DNA of 64,000 bases from CAYOHG01 sp964465125 (GTDB lineage: Bacteria; Planctomycetota; Phycisphaerae; UBA1845; Fen-1342): the NCBI GenBank assembly GCA_964465125.1, contig CAYXIO010000017.1, positions 1-64,000 of the forward strand. Direction: 5' to 3'. This document shows positions 52,788 to 61,992 of this stretch, one piece after another. The translations under genes and the position numbers were made by a program. Every line of letters starts with the position of its first letter. The stretch's first letter is position 1. The notes under the pieces were generated by a model. The model had not been told where the DNA came from. It did no database searches and saw only the letters and a program-made list of their open reading frames with translations.

Positions 52788-52835
52788 GATTGAACTCCTC
52801 GAACCCGTGTCCATTCCCTGCTCGGAACGCCCGCC

Positions 52836-53375
52836 CTACGGCTTGTCGGACTTGCCCGTGCCGGTCGCCGTGCCGCCGCCGGTCCCCGAGTTGCTGGCTT
52901 TCTTGGGGTTGTAGGTGCCTTCCTGCTTCTTGATCAGGATGGCCTCGTCGGCATTCATGCCCTCGCCGCCCGGCAGGTCGCGGTGGATCACCTCGCGCGT
53001 CGTGTCGACGCCCTGCTCGGCCAGCAGTTCGCGGACGGTCTTGATCCGGGCCGTCAGCAGCGTCTCGTCCGTGAGGTCGCTGTTGAATCGGATCTCGCCG
53101 CCATAGGCCTGCATCAGCATCGCCAGGCGATGAACGCGCTCCTGCCCGGTAGTGTTGAGCAGGGCGCGGTGGGGGATGAAGTGGTAGTCGCAGACGGTCA
53201 TGTCGGCCAGCAGGGCGTTGTCGTTCATGTAGACGAACGTGCCCTGCATATCGACGGTCTCGACCGCGGGGCCGTGTGGCGGGCTGTTGAGCCGCGCCGC
53301 CGGGCTGCCGGCACAGCCGGCCAGGAGCGCAGCGCCAAGGCAGATCGCCAACGGAACAACGCGCACAGCGTGCAT
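52836..53375 (-). CDS. Small lipoprotein, possibly OmpA/CpaD-like
   Basis: The 179-residue protein starts with a lipoprotein signal (CLGAALLAGC, Cys about 21). The core (about 60-150) has the alternating pattern HRLAMLMQAYGGEIRFNSDL...LLTARIKTVRELLAEQGVDT, reminiscent of OmpA or CpaD domains that bind peptidoglycan or the pilus secretin. The key Asp and Arg of OmpA are not clearly placed, so the assignment is weak. The ATG at 53375 has GGAGAA 7 nt upstream. It is co-transcribed with the TPR gene. The C-terminus is Gly/Thr/Lys-rich. A Tad-type pilus role is possible but not shown. Confidence 0.68.
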   Translation of the reverse strand: MHAVRVVPLAICLGAALLAGCAGSPAARLNSPPHGPAVETVDMQGTFVYMNDNALLADMTVCDYHFIPHRALLNTTGQERVHRLAMLMQAYGGEIRFNSDLTDETLLTARIKTVRELLAEQGVDTTREVIHRDLPGGEGMNADEAILIKKQEGTYNPKKASNSGTGGGTATGTGKSDKP

Positions 53376-53581
53376 GAGGATTCTCCGCAACGGATTCGCT
53401 CCGGCCCGAACCGGACGCGGTTTCCCATAAAATCGGACAATCGCCCGGGCCACTGGAATAGCCGGACGCAGATCGGGCCTGGCGGCGAATCCGGGCGGGT
53501 AGGGCTGACAATTGTTGCGCCAGCGCGCGGTTTCGACGGGCGGGAAACGCGATCGTTTCGAGTGAATCCTGACGGGTCGGG

Positions 53582-55099
53582 TCAGCCGAAGAGGCGCGGC
53601 GCGCCGTCGCTCGGCCGAATCAGGCGCTCTTCCGCGCCGCGCATGTCCATCATCGCCCAACAGACCGCACTGACGGCCACCTGCACGAGCAGCAACGCCA
53701 CGCTGCCGCGCCGCAGCCCGCCTGGCGACGGCGCCTCGCGCCACTGGCACAGTCCGAACTGTAGCGGCGGCATGAAGACCAGCCAGAGCCGCGGCGTTTC
53801 GGCGTTGGTGAAACCGACTGTGGCCAGCATGGTCGCAGCGGTCAGCAGGCACAGCGAGCGTCCGAACGCGACCGAGTTCCGCGCATCCGGGTCCCGACGC
53901 CGCCGCGAAACGACGCTCAGCCACAGCGCCGGTCCGCAGAAGAGCAAAAAGAGCGGCACGCCCAGCGCCTGCCAGAGGAGCGGCATGGAGTCGGGTCCGC
54001 GCGTCACGCGCGCCTGGGCGGCGGCGACGGCGCGCGAGGCGGAGAGCGAGTCGTACCCGGTCAGCATGTAGAGCACGACCAGGCTCGCCACCGCCGCTAT
54101 CGCCGCCGGGGCGATCTGACGCCACGCAAGTCGCCAGCGCGGTCCCTGCGGCGGATGCAGGAGCGCCGCCGCGACCAGGGCCAGCGCCACCCAGACATGA
54201 ACCAGGCTCAGCAGGCATGAGAGCGCGAAGACCACGCCCGCGGCGGCGGCGGCAATCCACGAATCCCGCCGCCAGGCATGCAGCCAGCACCCCAGCATTA
54301 CTGCGACGGACAAAAGTTGGGCGGCGTCCTTGCCGGGCGTCAGCAGCAGCGTCGCGGGCGTCAACCAGGAGACCAGCGCGAACGTGAGGGCCACCGGCGG
54401 AGCGAGCACGGTCGCACCGGCCGCCAGCAGTGCCGGCAGCGCCAGCAGCCACAGCAGCGTCAGCAGCCAGCCATACGCCAGTGCTGCGGCCACCGCGCCC
54501 TGGACGTCCGGGCTGAGCGGCTCGTCGACGCCCGCCAGCAGGAGTTTGCGCAGGGCGGGCCAGCGGCTGACGCGCTGCGCGGCGAGGGCCAGCAGCGTCG
54601 CGCCCGGCGGGTTGCTGATGACGCGCGTGCCGCGCATCTCGGCCTCGGGCGTTTGCGCGCGAGCCGGAAAATCGCGCAGGTAGGCGACCACGCCCACCTG
54701 CTCGACGTGCTTCGCCTCGTTGAAGAACGCCCCATCCTGCGAGGGCGAGCGCAGATTGAAGAAGTGCTGGGCCGCGAACGCGGGCGGCGCGACGACGCTC
54801 CAGGCCGCCACGCCGATCGCTCCCGCCGCCAGCGCGACCCAGGACGCGACCCGCACGCTCCGCAGCGCGGCACCCCACCACCCAACGGCAATCGCCAGCA
54901 TGGCCGTCGGGATCGCCAGCCAGGGAGCCGCGGCCAGTCGCTGGGCGGTGATCGGCGAATACGGATAGACGAATTTGCCCGGCCTGCCGAGCGGCACGTC
55001 GAAATGCATCAGCAGCATCAGGGCGGCCAAAGGCAGGAGCGCGGCAATCCCCAGGCCTAGCCAGCGCGCCCGCCCGGGCGCGTCGGCTCGCGCCGGCAT
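53582..55099 (-). CDS. Polytopic membrane protein, glycosyltransferase-C-like
   Basis: The 505-residue protein has about ten transmembrane helices. After the first helix a loop with PYSPITAQRL and NEAKHVEQVGVVAYLRDFPARA, and the pattern TRVISNPPGATLLALAAQ, suggest a GT-C-type fold of the dolichyl-phosphate-mannose or PMT class, but I could not find a convincing DE/DD metal motif. It lies 10 nt after the stop of the MFS-acyltransferase gene, so both are probably co-transcribed. Start: ATG at 55099 avoids overlap; ATG at 55147 is possible. Function is unproven; a lipid or surface-sugar role fits the neighbour. Confidence 0.65.
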   Translation of the reverse strand: MPARADAPGRARWLGLGIAALLPLAALMLLMHFDVPLGRPGKFVYPYSPITAQRLAAAPWLAIPTAMLAIAVGWWGAALRSVRVASWVALAAGAIGVAAWSVVAPPAFAAQHFFNLRSPSQDGAFFNEAKHVEQVGVVAYLRDFPARAQTPEAEMRGTRVISNPPGATLLALAAQRVSRWPALRKLLLAGVDEPLSPDVQGAVAAALAYGWLLTLLWLLALPALLAAGATVLAPPVALTFALVSWLTPATLLLTPGKDAAQLLSVAVMLGCWLHAWRRDSWIAAAAAGVVFALSCLLSLVHVWVALALVAAALLHPPQGPRWRLAWRQIAPAAIAAVASLVVLYMLTGYDSLSASRAVAAAQARVTRGPDSMPLLWQALGVPLFLLFCGPALWLSVVSRRRRDPDARNSVAFGRSLCLLTAATMLATVGFTNAETPRLWLVFMPPLQFGLCQWREAPSPGGLRRGSVALLLVQVAVSAVCWAMMDMRGAEERLIRPSDGAPRLFG

Positions 55100-55109
55100 G
55101 TGCGGTGCG

Positions 55110-57041
55110 TCAGACGGCACGGGCAGCGACCACGGGCGTCTCGTCATCGGGCGCCAACTCGTTGATCCGCTCCATGATCCGCTCACTCACCAGCCGCGGA
55201 GCCGCCGGGTCGCGCTCCCGGCCGGACAGGTCGGAGAAGTCGATCGGAGGACCGTAGCGGATGCGCACCTCGTGCCGCGAAAAGTAGGAGCGGAAAGGAC
55301 TCTCGAAGTAGCGCGTCCCGCTGATGTGAACCGGAATCACCGCGGCGCCCGCGCGCAGCGCCAGCAGGCCGATGCCCGACTTCGGCTCCGGCGGACTCTC
55401 GCCGGGCCGCTCGAACGTGCCCTGCGGAAACACGCCCAGCACCCTGCCTTCCTTCAGCCGCTTCAGGCACGCCGTCAGGAATGCGCGGCCGGGGTTCTTG
55501 CGATCGATCGGAACGCAGCGGACCAGGTCCATGAACTGCCGCGCCACCGGAACGCGGTAATACTCCTGTGCGACGAGAAACGAGATCAGTCGATGCGTAC
55601 TGGTGGCCTGAAGCAGGATCGGGTCCACGCCAGCGGTGTGGTTCGCCGCCAGAATCACCGGCCCGCTGCGCGGAATCGTGTTCGGTCCGATCCGCCTGAG
55701 GCGACACCAGAAATACCCGTAGAACCGCACCGTCCACCAGACCACGGTCGTAACCGGCGAGGCATTCACGTTCCGTCGGTAGATGCGCCACGCCACGCGC
55801 AGCGCGATCAGCAGCCCCAACCCGGTCAGGCCCAGAATCCAGGGGATGAAGCGATCCAGGCTCGGAATGTGCGGCACGCCCAGCAGCGCGGCCGCGAGGA
55901 CGATCGCGCCCATGGTGCACATGTCCGAAACGCCGCAGACGCGCCCGCGCCGCGCGTCGGGAACAAACCGCTGAATGACCACCATCATGCTGACGAGCAG
56001 CACCGCGCCGTGCAGTCCGATCAGCAGGAGACAGAGGGCCGAGGGGATGCGGCCGAGCTTGAAGATGTACGTTGCGTCGAGCGCGAGCGTCGACAGGCCG
56101 CCGCCCAGCAGCCCCCAGCACACGGCCAGTTGAACGGGCAGCGCCGGCCCGAACCACGTCAGCAGCGCCGAGCCCGCCACCAGACCGACCGCGATCAGGC
56201 CGCGGTAAATGCCCGCGTCTGAGAAGCGCCCGCCGAACACGTCACGCACGATCGCGGGAATGACCGAGATCACGACGCCCGCGGCCGCCCAGAACACCGT
56301 GCCCAGCAGGATCATCTGAAGCACGCGCCGATGCCCGAGCACGTATAGAAAGCCCTGCCGCACCGGCTGCCAGACGCCGTGCAGCGTCTCGCGCGGCGTC
56401 GCGCGCACGCGCCGCATCGACACCCAGGTCAGCAGCGAAGCGCTCGCCAGAAACGTCAAGGCGTTGAGGTAGTAGTTCCAGTGCAGGTCAAACGCACCGG
56501 CGGCCGCCAGGTCGACCAGCTTCCCGCCCAGCACGCCGCTGAAGATCGCGCCGATCGTGCCGATCGCGCTCATCATGGCGTTGGCGCGGACGAGCTGATC
56601 GTCGCGGATCAGCGTGGGCAGCATCGCCTGCCGGCAGGGTGAGAAGAACGCGGCAAAGAACCCGGTCATCAGCAGCGGCAGTACGATCGCGTAGTCGCCG
56701 AAGCCCAGCCCCAGCAGCCACGGAACGGAGAGCACCAGACTGGCCGCTACCGTCGCGCGCAGCAGGTCGGTGGCGATCATCGTCCACTTGCGGCTGAAGC
56801 GATCGGCCCACCACCCCGCCAGCGGACCCAGCACCACGTAAGGCAGGAAGAAACCGCAAGTCAGCAGCGCCTGCACGCGCGTGACGTCGTCGCGCTCCAG
56901 CCCGCCGCGCTCCTTCAGCAGGGCCATCTCGCTGAGGTGATCGCCGAACGCGGCAACGCCGGCGGCCAGCCAGACCAGCACGAAATTGCGGTTGAAGATC
57001 AGCAGGTTCGGCAGCGAGAGGTTGGGCTTCGCAGACGACAT
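55110..57041 (-). CDS. MFS transporter fused to 1-acyl-glycerophosphate acyltransferase
   Basis: The 643-residue protein joins an MFS-type half (about 1-425, ten to twelve helices, with GPLAGWWADRFSRKW and CRQAMLPTLIRDDQLVRANA) to a PlsC-like acyltransferase (about 445-630). The acyltransferase motifs are NHTAGVDPILL (NHxxxxD), a VPIDRKNPGRAF region, FPQGTFERPGE and VIPVHISGTRYF. The layout resembles LplT-Aas, which flips and re-acylates lysophospholipids, but the adenylating domain of Aas is missing. ATG 57041 has GGAGGCGG about 12 nt upstream. It is a plausible lysolipid transporter/acyltransferase. Confidence 0.87.
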   Translation of the reverse strand: MSSAKPNLSLPNLLIFNRNFVLVWLAAGVAAFGDHLSEMALLKERGGLERDDVTRVQALLTCGFFLPYVVLGPLAGWWADRFSRKWTMIATDLLRATVAASLVLSVPWLLGLGFGDYAIVLPLLMTGFFAAFFSPCRQAMLPTLIRDDQLVRANAMMSAIGTIGAIFSGVLGGKLVDLAAAGAFDLHWNYYLNALTFLASASLLTWVSMRRVRATPRETLHGVWQPVRQGFLYVLGHRRVLQMILLGTVFWAAAGVVISVIPAIVRDVFGGRFSDAGIYRGLIAVGLVAGSALLTWFGPALPVQLAVCWGLLGGGLSTLALDATYIFKLGRIPSALCLLLIGLHGAVLLVSMMVVIQRFVPDARRGRVCGVSDMCTMGAIVLAAALLGVPHIPSLDRFIPWILGLTGLGLLIALRVAWRIYRRNVNASPVTTVVWWTVRFYGYFWCRLRRIGPNTIPRSGPVILAANHTAGVDPILLQATSTHRLISFLVAQEYYRVPVARQFMDLVRCVPIDRKNPGRAFLTACLKRLKEGRVLGVFPQGTFERPGESPPEPKSGIGLLALRAGAAVIPVHISGTRYFESPFRSYFSRHEVRIRYGPPIDFSDLSGRERDPAAPRLVSERIMERINELAPDDETPVVAARAV

Positions 57042-57193
57042 GGCCAATGAAACCGCCTCCACGCGCGTTCGTTCATCGCGGCGCGACGCGGCCGCGGGCG
57101 GCGCCTATGGTATCGGCCGCTCCATCCGCGGGAGCGCGGCGGCCGTCGGACTGAACTTTTTTCATTTCGCCGGCCGGCGCCGTCGAGCGCGCC

Positions 57194-58336
57194 TCAGCGC
57201 TCCGGCTGCAACGCCGCGCGCGAGAAGCCAAGAAAACCGACCGGCTGACGCGTGGCGCCGTCGAGCACGAGTTCCGCGAGCACCTGCCCCACCAGCGGCG
57301 CGAACTTGAACCCATGCCCGCTGAACCCGGCCGCGACCGCGACGTTGCCGTGCATCGGATGGCGGTCGAGGATGAAGTGCGCGTCCGGCGTCATGGTGTA
57401 CATGCACACCGACGCGTCCAGCACGCGCGGGCGAACCAGCGGCAGATGCCCGTCGACGAAGCGCCGCACCGCGCGAAGGTCGTCCTCACACACTCTGCGG
57501 TCGAGCCGGTCTACATCCGCGACGGAGGCGCCGCCCGTGTGCTCGCCGACCTTGATCCGTCCGGCGTCGGCCTCGGAAAAGCCGTAGAAGAACCCGCCGG
57601 GCAGGTCGAAGGCGAAGACCGGCATGCGTGCCGGATCGCAGCGCCCGTCGCGGACGCAATCGAACCACACCTGAGGCTTGCGAAGGACGGTCAGCGGCAG
57701 GCGAAGCGTTGCCAGGACCGATGCCGCCCAGGGTCCAGCCGCGACCACAAGCGACGAGGCTTCGTAGGCTGCCTTTTCGGTCACCACCCGCACGCGGCGA
57801 CCGTCGCTGGACCAGTTCCGCGCGGCCTCGTCGAAATGAAACGCGGCGCCGGCCTGGGTCGCAAGATCAAGCTGGGCGCGGACGCTTGCCTCGGCCCAAA
57901 GGAACCCCGCATCGGGCTCGTGCAGTACTTGCTGCCCGTCGTCGAACCGAAACTGGGGAAACCGCGCGCCGCGGTCCGCGCCGGGAACTTCCTCGATCGA
58001 AAGTCCGTGCTCCTCGGCGGCGCGTCGGACGCCCGTGAGAATCTCGCCTTCGGCCCGTCCCGCGTACACCAGCCCGCAGCGCACGAACAACTGCCGACCG
58101 CTGCCTGCGCTCAGTTCGTCCCAAAGTCGATAGGCCTGATCCAGCAGCGGCACGTAGTCTGGGTGCTCGAAGTACGCCTTGCGGCAGATGCGCGTTCGTC
58201 CGTGCGAGCTGCCGCGATCATGGGCCGGTCCGAACTGTTCGATGCCGATGACTCTTACGCCGCGCCGGGCCAGGTGCATTGCGGCGGCGCTTCCCATCGC
58301 ACCGAGACCGAGCACAATCACGTCCGCGGTGGGCAT
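57194..58336 (-). CDS. Monomeric sarcosine oxidase/N-methyltryptophan oxidase-like flavoprotein
   Basis: The 380-residue protein begins with the FAD-binding GLGAMG (10-15) and shows the sarcosine-oxidase family features GSSHGRTRICRKAYFE, GFLWAEASVRAQLDL and VCMYTMTPDAHFILDRHP. The Cys in the last motif is the residue that binds FAD covalently in monomeric sarcosine oxidase, so covalent flavin is likely. GFSGHGFKFAPLVGQ closes the domain. Substrates may be N-methyl or other secondary amines. It follows the amidohydrolase gene by 49 nt as last gene of a three-gene operon. Confidence 0.92.
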   Translation of the reverse strand: MPTADVIVLGLGAMGSAAAMHLARRGVRVIGIEQFGPAHDRGSSHGRTRICRKAYFEHPDYVPLLDQAYRLWDELSAGSGRQLFVRCGLVYAGRAEGEILTGVRRAAEEHGLSIEEVPGADRGARFPQFRFDDGQQVLHEPDAGFLWAEASVRAQLDLATQAGAAFHFDEAARNWSSDGRRVRVVTEKAAYEASSLVVAAGPWAASVLATLRLPLTVLRKPQVWFDCVRDGRCDPARMPVFAFDLPGGFFYGFSEADAGRIKVGEHTGGASVADVDRLDRRVCEDDLRAVRRFVDGHLPLVRPRVLDASVCMYTMTPDAHFILDRHPMHGNVAVAAGFSGHGFKFAPLVGQVLAELVLDGATRQPVGFLGFSRAALQPER

Positions 58337-58385
58337 CGATATTCTCCGCTGCTGAACGCAGCGCGGCGCTGCCGGGGCTTTTCCG

Positions 58386-59648
58386 TTACCTTGAGAGCTC
58401 GCGGCCAGGCGGCTCGGGCGCATCGCGCACGACCTCGCGGCCGTGCACCCAGACGGCCTGCGCCTTGTGCCCGTGATGCAGCACGTGCGCGAGCGGCTCG
58501 ACATCGGGTGGGACATCGAACGCCGCGATGTCCGCCAACTTGCCGGCCTCCAGCGTGCCGATGCGGTCCGCCAGGCCCAGCGCGCCGGCCGCATCCAGCG
58601 TGATCATGCGCATGAGCGTGGCGGCGTCCACATCCGACAGGAATCGCTCGGCGACGAAGCGGGCTTCGTCCAGCGCCGAAAGCGACTCGTTGCTGGCCAG
58701 GCTGTCGGTCCCCAACGCCACGCGCGCCCCCGCCCGCAGCAGTTGTGGCAGCGGGTGGGGCGTGTGTCCAAAGAAGCGATGCGCCCGCGGGCAGTAGACG
58801 ACGGTATGCGGCCATCCCGCGACCGCCCGCAGGTCGGTCTCGGTCAGGTAGTTCATGTGAACCAGCGCCCCGGGCCGCGCGTTGTCCGCGATCCGCCGCA
58901 CGTAATCGGCGACCTCGCAGCGCGGTGGGGGGGCGTGCCGATAGAACAGCCCGCCGACAGTGGACCCCGGCAGTTCGCCGATCCCGCGTAGGTAGGCGAC
59001 CTCTTCGAGCGTCTCGGCCACGTGCATGGTCCACGGCCGGTTCAGCGTGGTCGCCAATTGAATTGCCGCGGCGGCGTCGGCAAGCGGCACGCTATAGGGT
59101 GCGTGCGGCGAGACGCCCGCCGTCAGCAGCTCATCCTCTTCGACCGATTCGACCGCGACCCGCAGTTCCTCAATCGTTCGAGGCGGTTCCAGCGCAAGGC
59201 TCAGCAGCTCAACGAAGCAGACCTTGCGGATCGGCACACGCTTCAGCACGGGCCAGGAAGCGTTGCGGCGGGAAATGTCGCCCACGCACGTCACGCCGGC
59301 ACGCAGCGAATCCCAGGCCGATTGCTCGATCCACCGCTGCTGCTGGGCGCGCAGTTCGGCGTCGCGCGCCAGCCGCACCAGCCTGGAGATCCAGCCCCAC
59401 AGGTTGCCGGGCTCGATCCGCCCGGCGAAGCAGCTCAGCTCCAGGTGAGTATGGGGATTCACCAGCCCGGGAAGCAGCGCCACGGCGCGCAGATCAAGAC
59501 AGTGCCCGTTCGCGCTTGCTTGCTTCAGCCACGCGCCCGCGTCGGCGCAGCGCCCGACCCGCGCGATCCGCTCGGCGCGCAGCTCCACGAATCCGTCCCG
59601 AATCGGCGCGGAGCTGACGGGGCAAACCCATGCGGCGCGCAGGATCAC
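58386..59648 (-). CDS. Amidohydrolase-superfamily deaminase (ATZ/TRZ or aminodeoxyfutalosine deaminase type)
   Basis: The 420-residue enzyme has the metal-binding pattern of the amidohydrolase fold: NPHTHLEL near the N-terminus, SPHAPYSV, MHVAETLEEVAYL and GTDSLASNESL. Such proteins deaminate N-containing rings, including S-adenosylhomocysteine, 5'-methylthioadenosine and aminodeoxyfutalosine. The GTG at 59648 is chosen because it overlaps the stop of the phosphorylase-like gene (GTGA), which fits translational coupling, and the protein then opens at the core strand ILRAAWVCP; an ATG at 59717 would overlap by 73 nt. The neighbour makes a purine-nucleoside substrate likely, but the exact one is unknown. 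Confidence 0.85.
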   Translation of the reverse strand: MILRAAWVCPVSSAPIRDGFVELRAERIARVGRCADAGAWLKQASANGHCLDLRAVALLPGLVNPHTHLELSCFAGRIEPGNLWGWISRLVRLARDAELRAQQQRWIEQSAWDSLRAGVTCVGDISRRNASWPVLKRVPIRKVCFVELLSLALEPPRTIEELRVAVESVEEDELLTAGVSPHAPYSVPLADAAAAIQLATTLNRPWTMHVAETLEEVAYLRGIGELPGSTVGGLFYRHAPPPRCEVADYVRRIADNARPGALVHMNYLTETDLRAVAGWPHTVVYCPRAHRFFGHTPHPLPQLLRAGARVALGTDSLASNESLSALDEARFVAERFLSDVDAATLMRMITLDAAGALGLADRIGTLEAGKLADIAAFDVPPDVEPLAHVLHHGHKAQAVWVHGREVVRDAPEPPGRELSR

Positions 59649-60556
59649 CGCAGAAGCACGGGCGACGTGGGATGCCGCGGAACGCCATTGCCGCTCGGCG
59701 CGAACCAGGTTCGCCAATCAAGACCGATCTGGCCCCTGGCGATGTGAGGCTCCATCGACTGCTCGCAGCGGCACAGGCTGGGCGTCTTCATGAGTACGTC
59801 GCAGAGGCGGGCCAGCATGCGCGGCAGCCGCTCGACCGCCGCCGCGGCGCGCTTCTGCTGCACGTCGGCCTCGAGCACGCGCCCGTCCTCGAACGGGCGG
59901 AACTCGCTGCCAGTCTCGGCATAGCCGGCGACGTAGGCGACGCTGGCGTAGCACAACTGCAATTCCTTGGCCAGGAAGACCTCCGGCACGAGCGTCATGC
60001 CCAACAGGTCCGCCCCCATCACGGCGAACTTGTGCGCCTCGGCGGGCGTTTCGCGGCGCGGCCCCTCGATGCAGACGTAAACTCCCGCCTCGGCGCAGTT
60101 GCACGCCAGCCCCTTGAGCGACTCCGTCGCCGCGCGGCGCAGCGTCGGGCAGAACACCGGCCACTGCCGCACGACGCCCAGCCCCTGGTTCTCGAAAAAC
60201 GTGTTGGGCCGGCGGTGCGTTTCGTCGATCACGTCGTCGACCACCGCGAACTGCCCGATTTTGTAGTTGTGGTTGATGGCGCGCGCTTCGGTCCACGAAA
60301 ACACCGCCCGCGCCCCGAGATCCTTCAGCGCATAGATGTTCGCGCGATAATTGATGAAACTCGGCGCTCGCTCATACTCGCGCTCGCCGTGCCGCGAGAG
60401 AAACAGGAACTCCCCCGCCGGCGAGTTGCACAGGTAAATCGGCTGGGATTCGCCGAACGGGGTTACGCGCGCGCCCAGGCGCTTGGCATTCAGGGCCCCG
60501 TCGCGCAGCAGGTCGTACGCGGCGTGTCCGCCGATACACGCAAACGAGGGCTTCAT
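59645..60556 (-). CDS. MTA phosphorylase-like (PNP/MTAP family) enzyme
   Basis: The 303-residue protein matches the MTAP fold: LSRHGEREYERAPSFINYRA, WPVFCPTLRRAATE, VCIEGPRRETPAEAHKFAVM and LGMTLVPEVFLAKELQLCYA. These enzymes phosphorolyse 5'-methylthioadenosine or purine nucleosides. Three things differ from MTAP by eye: the GTG of IGGTG is GHA, TTACGSL is replaced by TEARAIN, and the adenine-binding TDYD is AGYA. The substrate may therefore not be MTA. The start at 60556 has GGGAG 8 nt upstream. It leads an operon with an amidohydrolase and a flavin oxidase. Confidence 0.85.
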   Translation of the reverse strand: MKPSFACIGGHAAYDLLRDGALNAKRLGARVTPFGESQPIYLCNSPAGEFLFLSRHGEREYERAPSFINYRANIYALKDLGARAVFSWTEARAINHNYKIGQFAVVDDVIDETHRRPNTFFENQGLGVVRQWPVFCPTLRRAATESLKGLACNCAEAGVYVCIEGPRRETPAEAHKFAVMGADLLGMTLVPEVFLAKELQLCYASVAYVAGYAETGSEFRPFEDGRVLEADVQQKRAAAAVERLPRMLARLCDVLMKTPSLCRCEQSMEPHIARGQIGLDWRTWFAPSGNGVPRHPTSPVLLR

Positions 60557-60706
60557 CGATGTACTCCCACGCCACGTGGATGAAGAGATGCCGACGCTCG
60601 AGAACGGGAACTCGACGTGCACCACGGTCGGTTCCCGCAGCCGGTCCCGGCGTCAGTCACGCAGTATAGCGACGAACGCAACGAGGCGGAAAGTCCATTG
60701 CAATAC

Positions 60707-60730
60707 GGCGCCGACCGCGTCGGCGGCGCC
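60707..60730. repeat. GC-rich inverted repeat downstream of the GT2 gene
   Basis: GGCGCCGAC (60707-60715) pairs with GTCGGCGGCGCC (60719-60730). No T-run follows on the minus strand, so it is only a weak terminator candidate. Confidence 0.35.
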
Positions 60731-60774
60731 GCGACGGGAAACGGACGGAGAGCGCCCGGAATCCTCCCGGACCG

Positions 60775-61992
60775 CTAGCGGACTACGGCCAAGCCAGCGC
60801 AGCGGCTCGCTCCGCCGGGCGAATCGTGCGCGGCCGGCGACGGAAACCAGTTCAGCACCGGGCGGTCGCCGCGGCTGCGAAGGTCGGCCGCACGCCGTTG
60901 GGCGTGCACGAAAGACGTGTTGCTGACGACCAGGGCATCGGCCGGAATCTGAAGCGCCTCGTCCACCGTCACCAGCGGCACGCCGCGATAACTGCGGCGG
61001 CCGTCCGCCAGCCCATCGTCGGCGATGGCTTCGATGAACAGGCGGCATCGCTGCGCGGCACGATAGAACGCGAACAGGTTCTTGCCGTAGTCGAACAGGA
61101 CGACGCTACGAACGCCGTCGCCCATCAGCGTCTGCATGTGCTGGGCGACGTAGTCCCAGCCGAAAAAGAGTTCGAGCGCGCGGGCGCGCAGGCGGCGGTC
61201 GGCGAAGGCCGCCCGCTCGCCGTCGGCCTGGGCATAGGCGCGCGTTGCCGCCCGCGCCACGACCGCCTCATGCCCGTCGCGCTCGGCCAGCCACGCGTAG
61301 CGTTGCAGCCAGTCCTCCGCGTAGAGGTCGTAGTACGGCGAGGGCAGGTGCCGGGCCGCCACCCGCAGGTTGTTGCGGACGTCGAAGTACGCGGTCCGTT
61401 CCGAGATGCGCGCGTGCGGGGTCTTGAGGTGATCGACCGCCAGGTCTCCCATCACGCGGCAATCCCAGCCGGCCTCCACCAGCCGGAAGGCCAGGTCGTA
61501 TTCCTCGGCCTGCATGAAGAACGAGGAATCCAGCCCGCCCGCCTCGCGCAGTGCGGCCGCCCGCAGCCCCACCCCGCACCCGACGAAGACGCCCGGCAGC
61601 GCGCAGCACTCCTGGCGGCCGTCGGGCAGGTGAACCAGGAAGCCCGCCGCTCCGAGTCGCGGCTCGGTTTCGAAATGAGCCAGCATCCGCTCGACGGCGC
61701 CCGGCCGCGGGTACGAGTCATCGTCGAGAAAGAGCAGCAGCTCTCCGTGGGCGCGCTCCACGCCGAGCGACTTGGCGCACGACCCGAGATTGACTGACAG
61801 CGCGACCGTGTGAACGTCCTGCTGGCCGCGCAGCGCGTCGACCGTCCCGTCGCTCGAGGCGTTGTCGACCACGATCAGCTCGAACAGATCGCGCGGCAGC
61901 CCGCAGTCGCGGACCTGGTCGAGCGTGTTGAGCACCACCTCGCGGCGGTCGCGCGTGGCGAGAATCACGCTCAGCCGCGGGGGCGCGCTCAC
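60775..61992 (-). CDS. GT2 glycosyltransferase with C-terminal Rossmann-like domain
   Basis: The 405-residue protein has a GT2 catalytic domain (1-220): LSVILATRDRR, VVDNASSDGTVDAL, LLFLDDDSYPRPGAVERM (DXD) and FFMQAEEYDLAFRLVEAGW. Residues about 290-395 add a separate alpha/beta domain beginning VRSVVLFDYGKNLFAFYRAA and continuing with YRGVPLVTVDEALQ, which resembles the PglD-type or nucleotide-sugar Rossmann fold. Its start overlaps the stop of the HldE-like gene by 4 nt, so the two are coupled. A surface-glycan role is probable; the donor is unknown. Confidence 0.86.
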   Translation of the reverse strand: MSAPPRLSVILATRDRREVVLNTLDQVRDCGLPRDLFELIVVDNASSDGTVDALRGQQDVHTVALSVNLGSCAKSLGVERAHGELLLFLDDDSYPRPGAVERMLAHFETEPRLGAAGFLVHLPDGRQECCALPGVFVGCGVGLRAAALREAGGLDSSFFMQAEEYDLAFRLVEAGWDCRVMGDLAVDHLKTPHARISERTAYFDVRNNLRVAARHLPSPYYDLYAEDWLQRYAWLAERDGHEAVVARAATRAYAQADGERAAFADRRLRARALELFFGWDYVAQHMQTLMGDGVRSVVLFDYGKNLFAFYRAAQRCRLFIEAIADDGLADGRRSYRGVPLVTVDEALQIPADALVVSNTSFVHAQRRAADLRSRGDRPVLNWFPSPAAHDSPGGASRCAGLAVVR

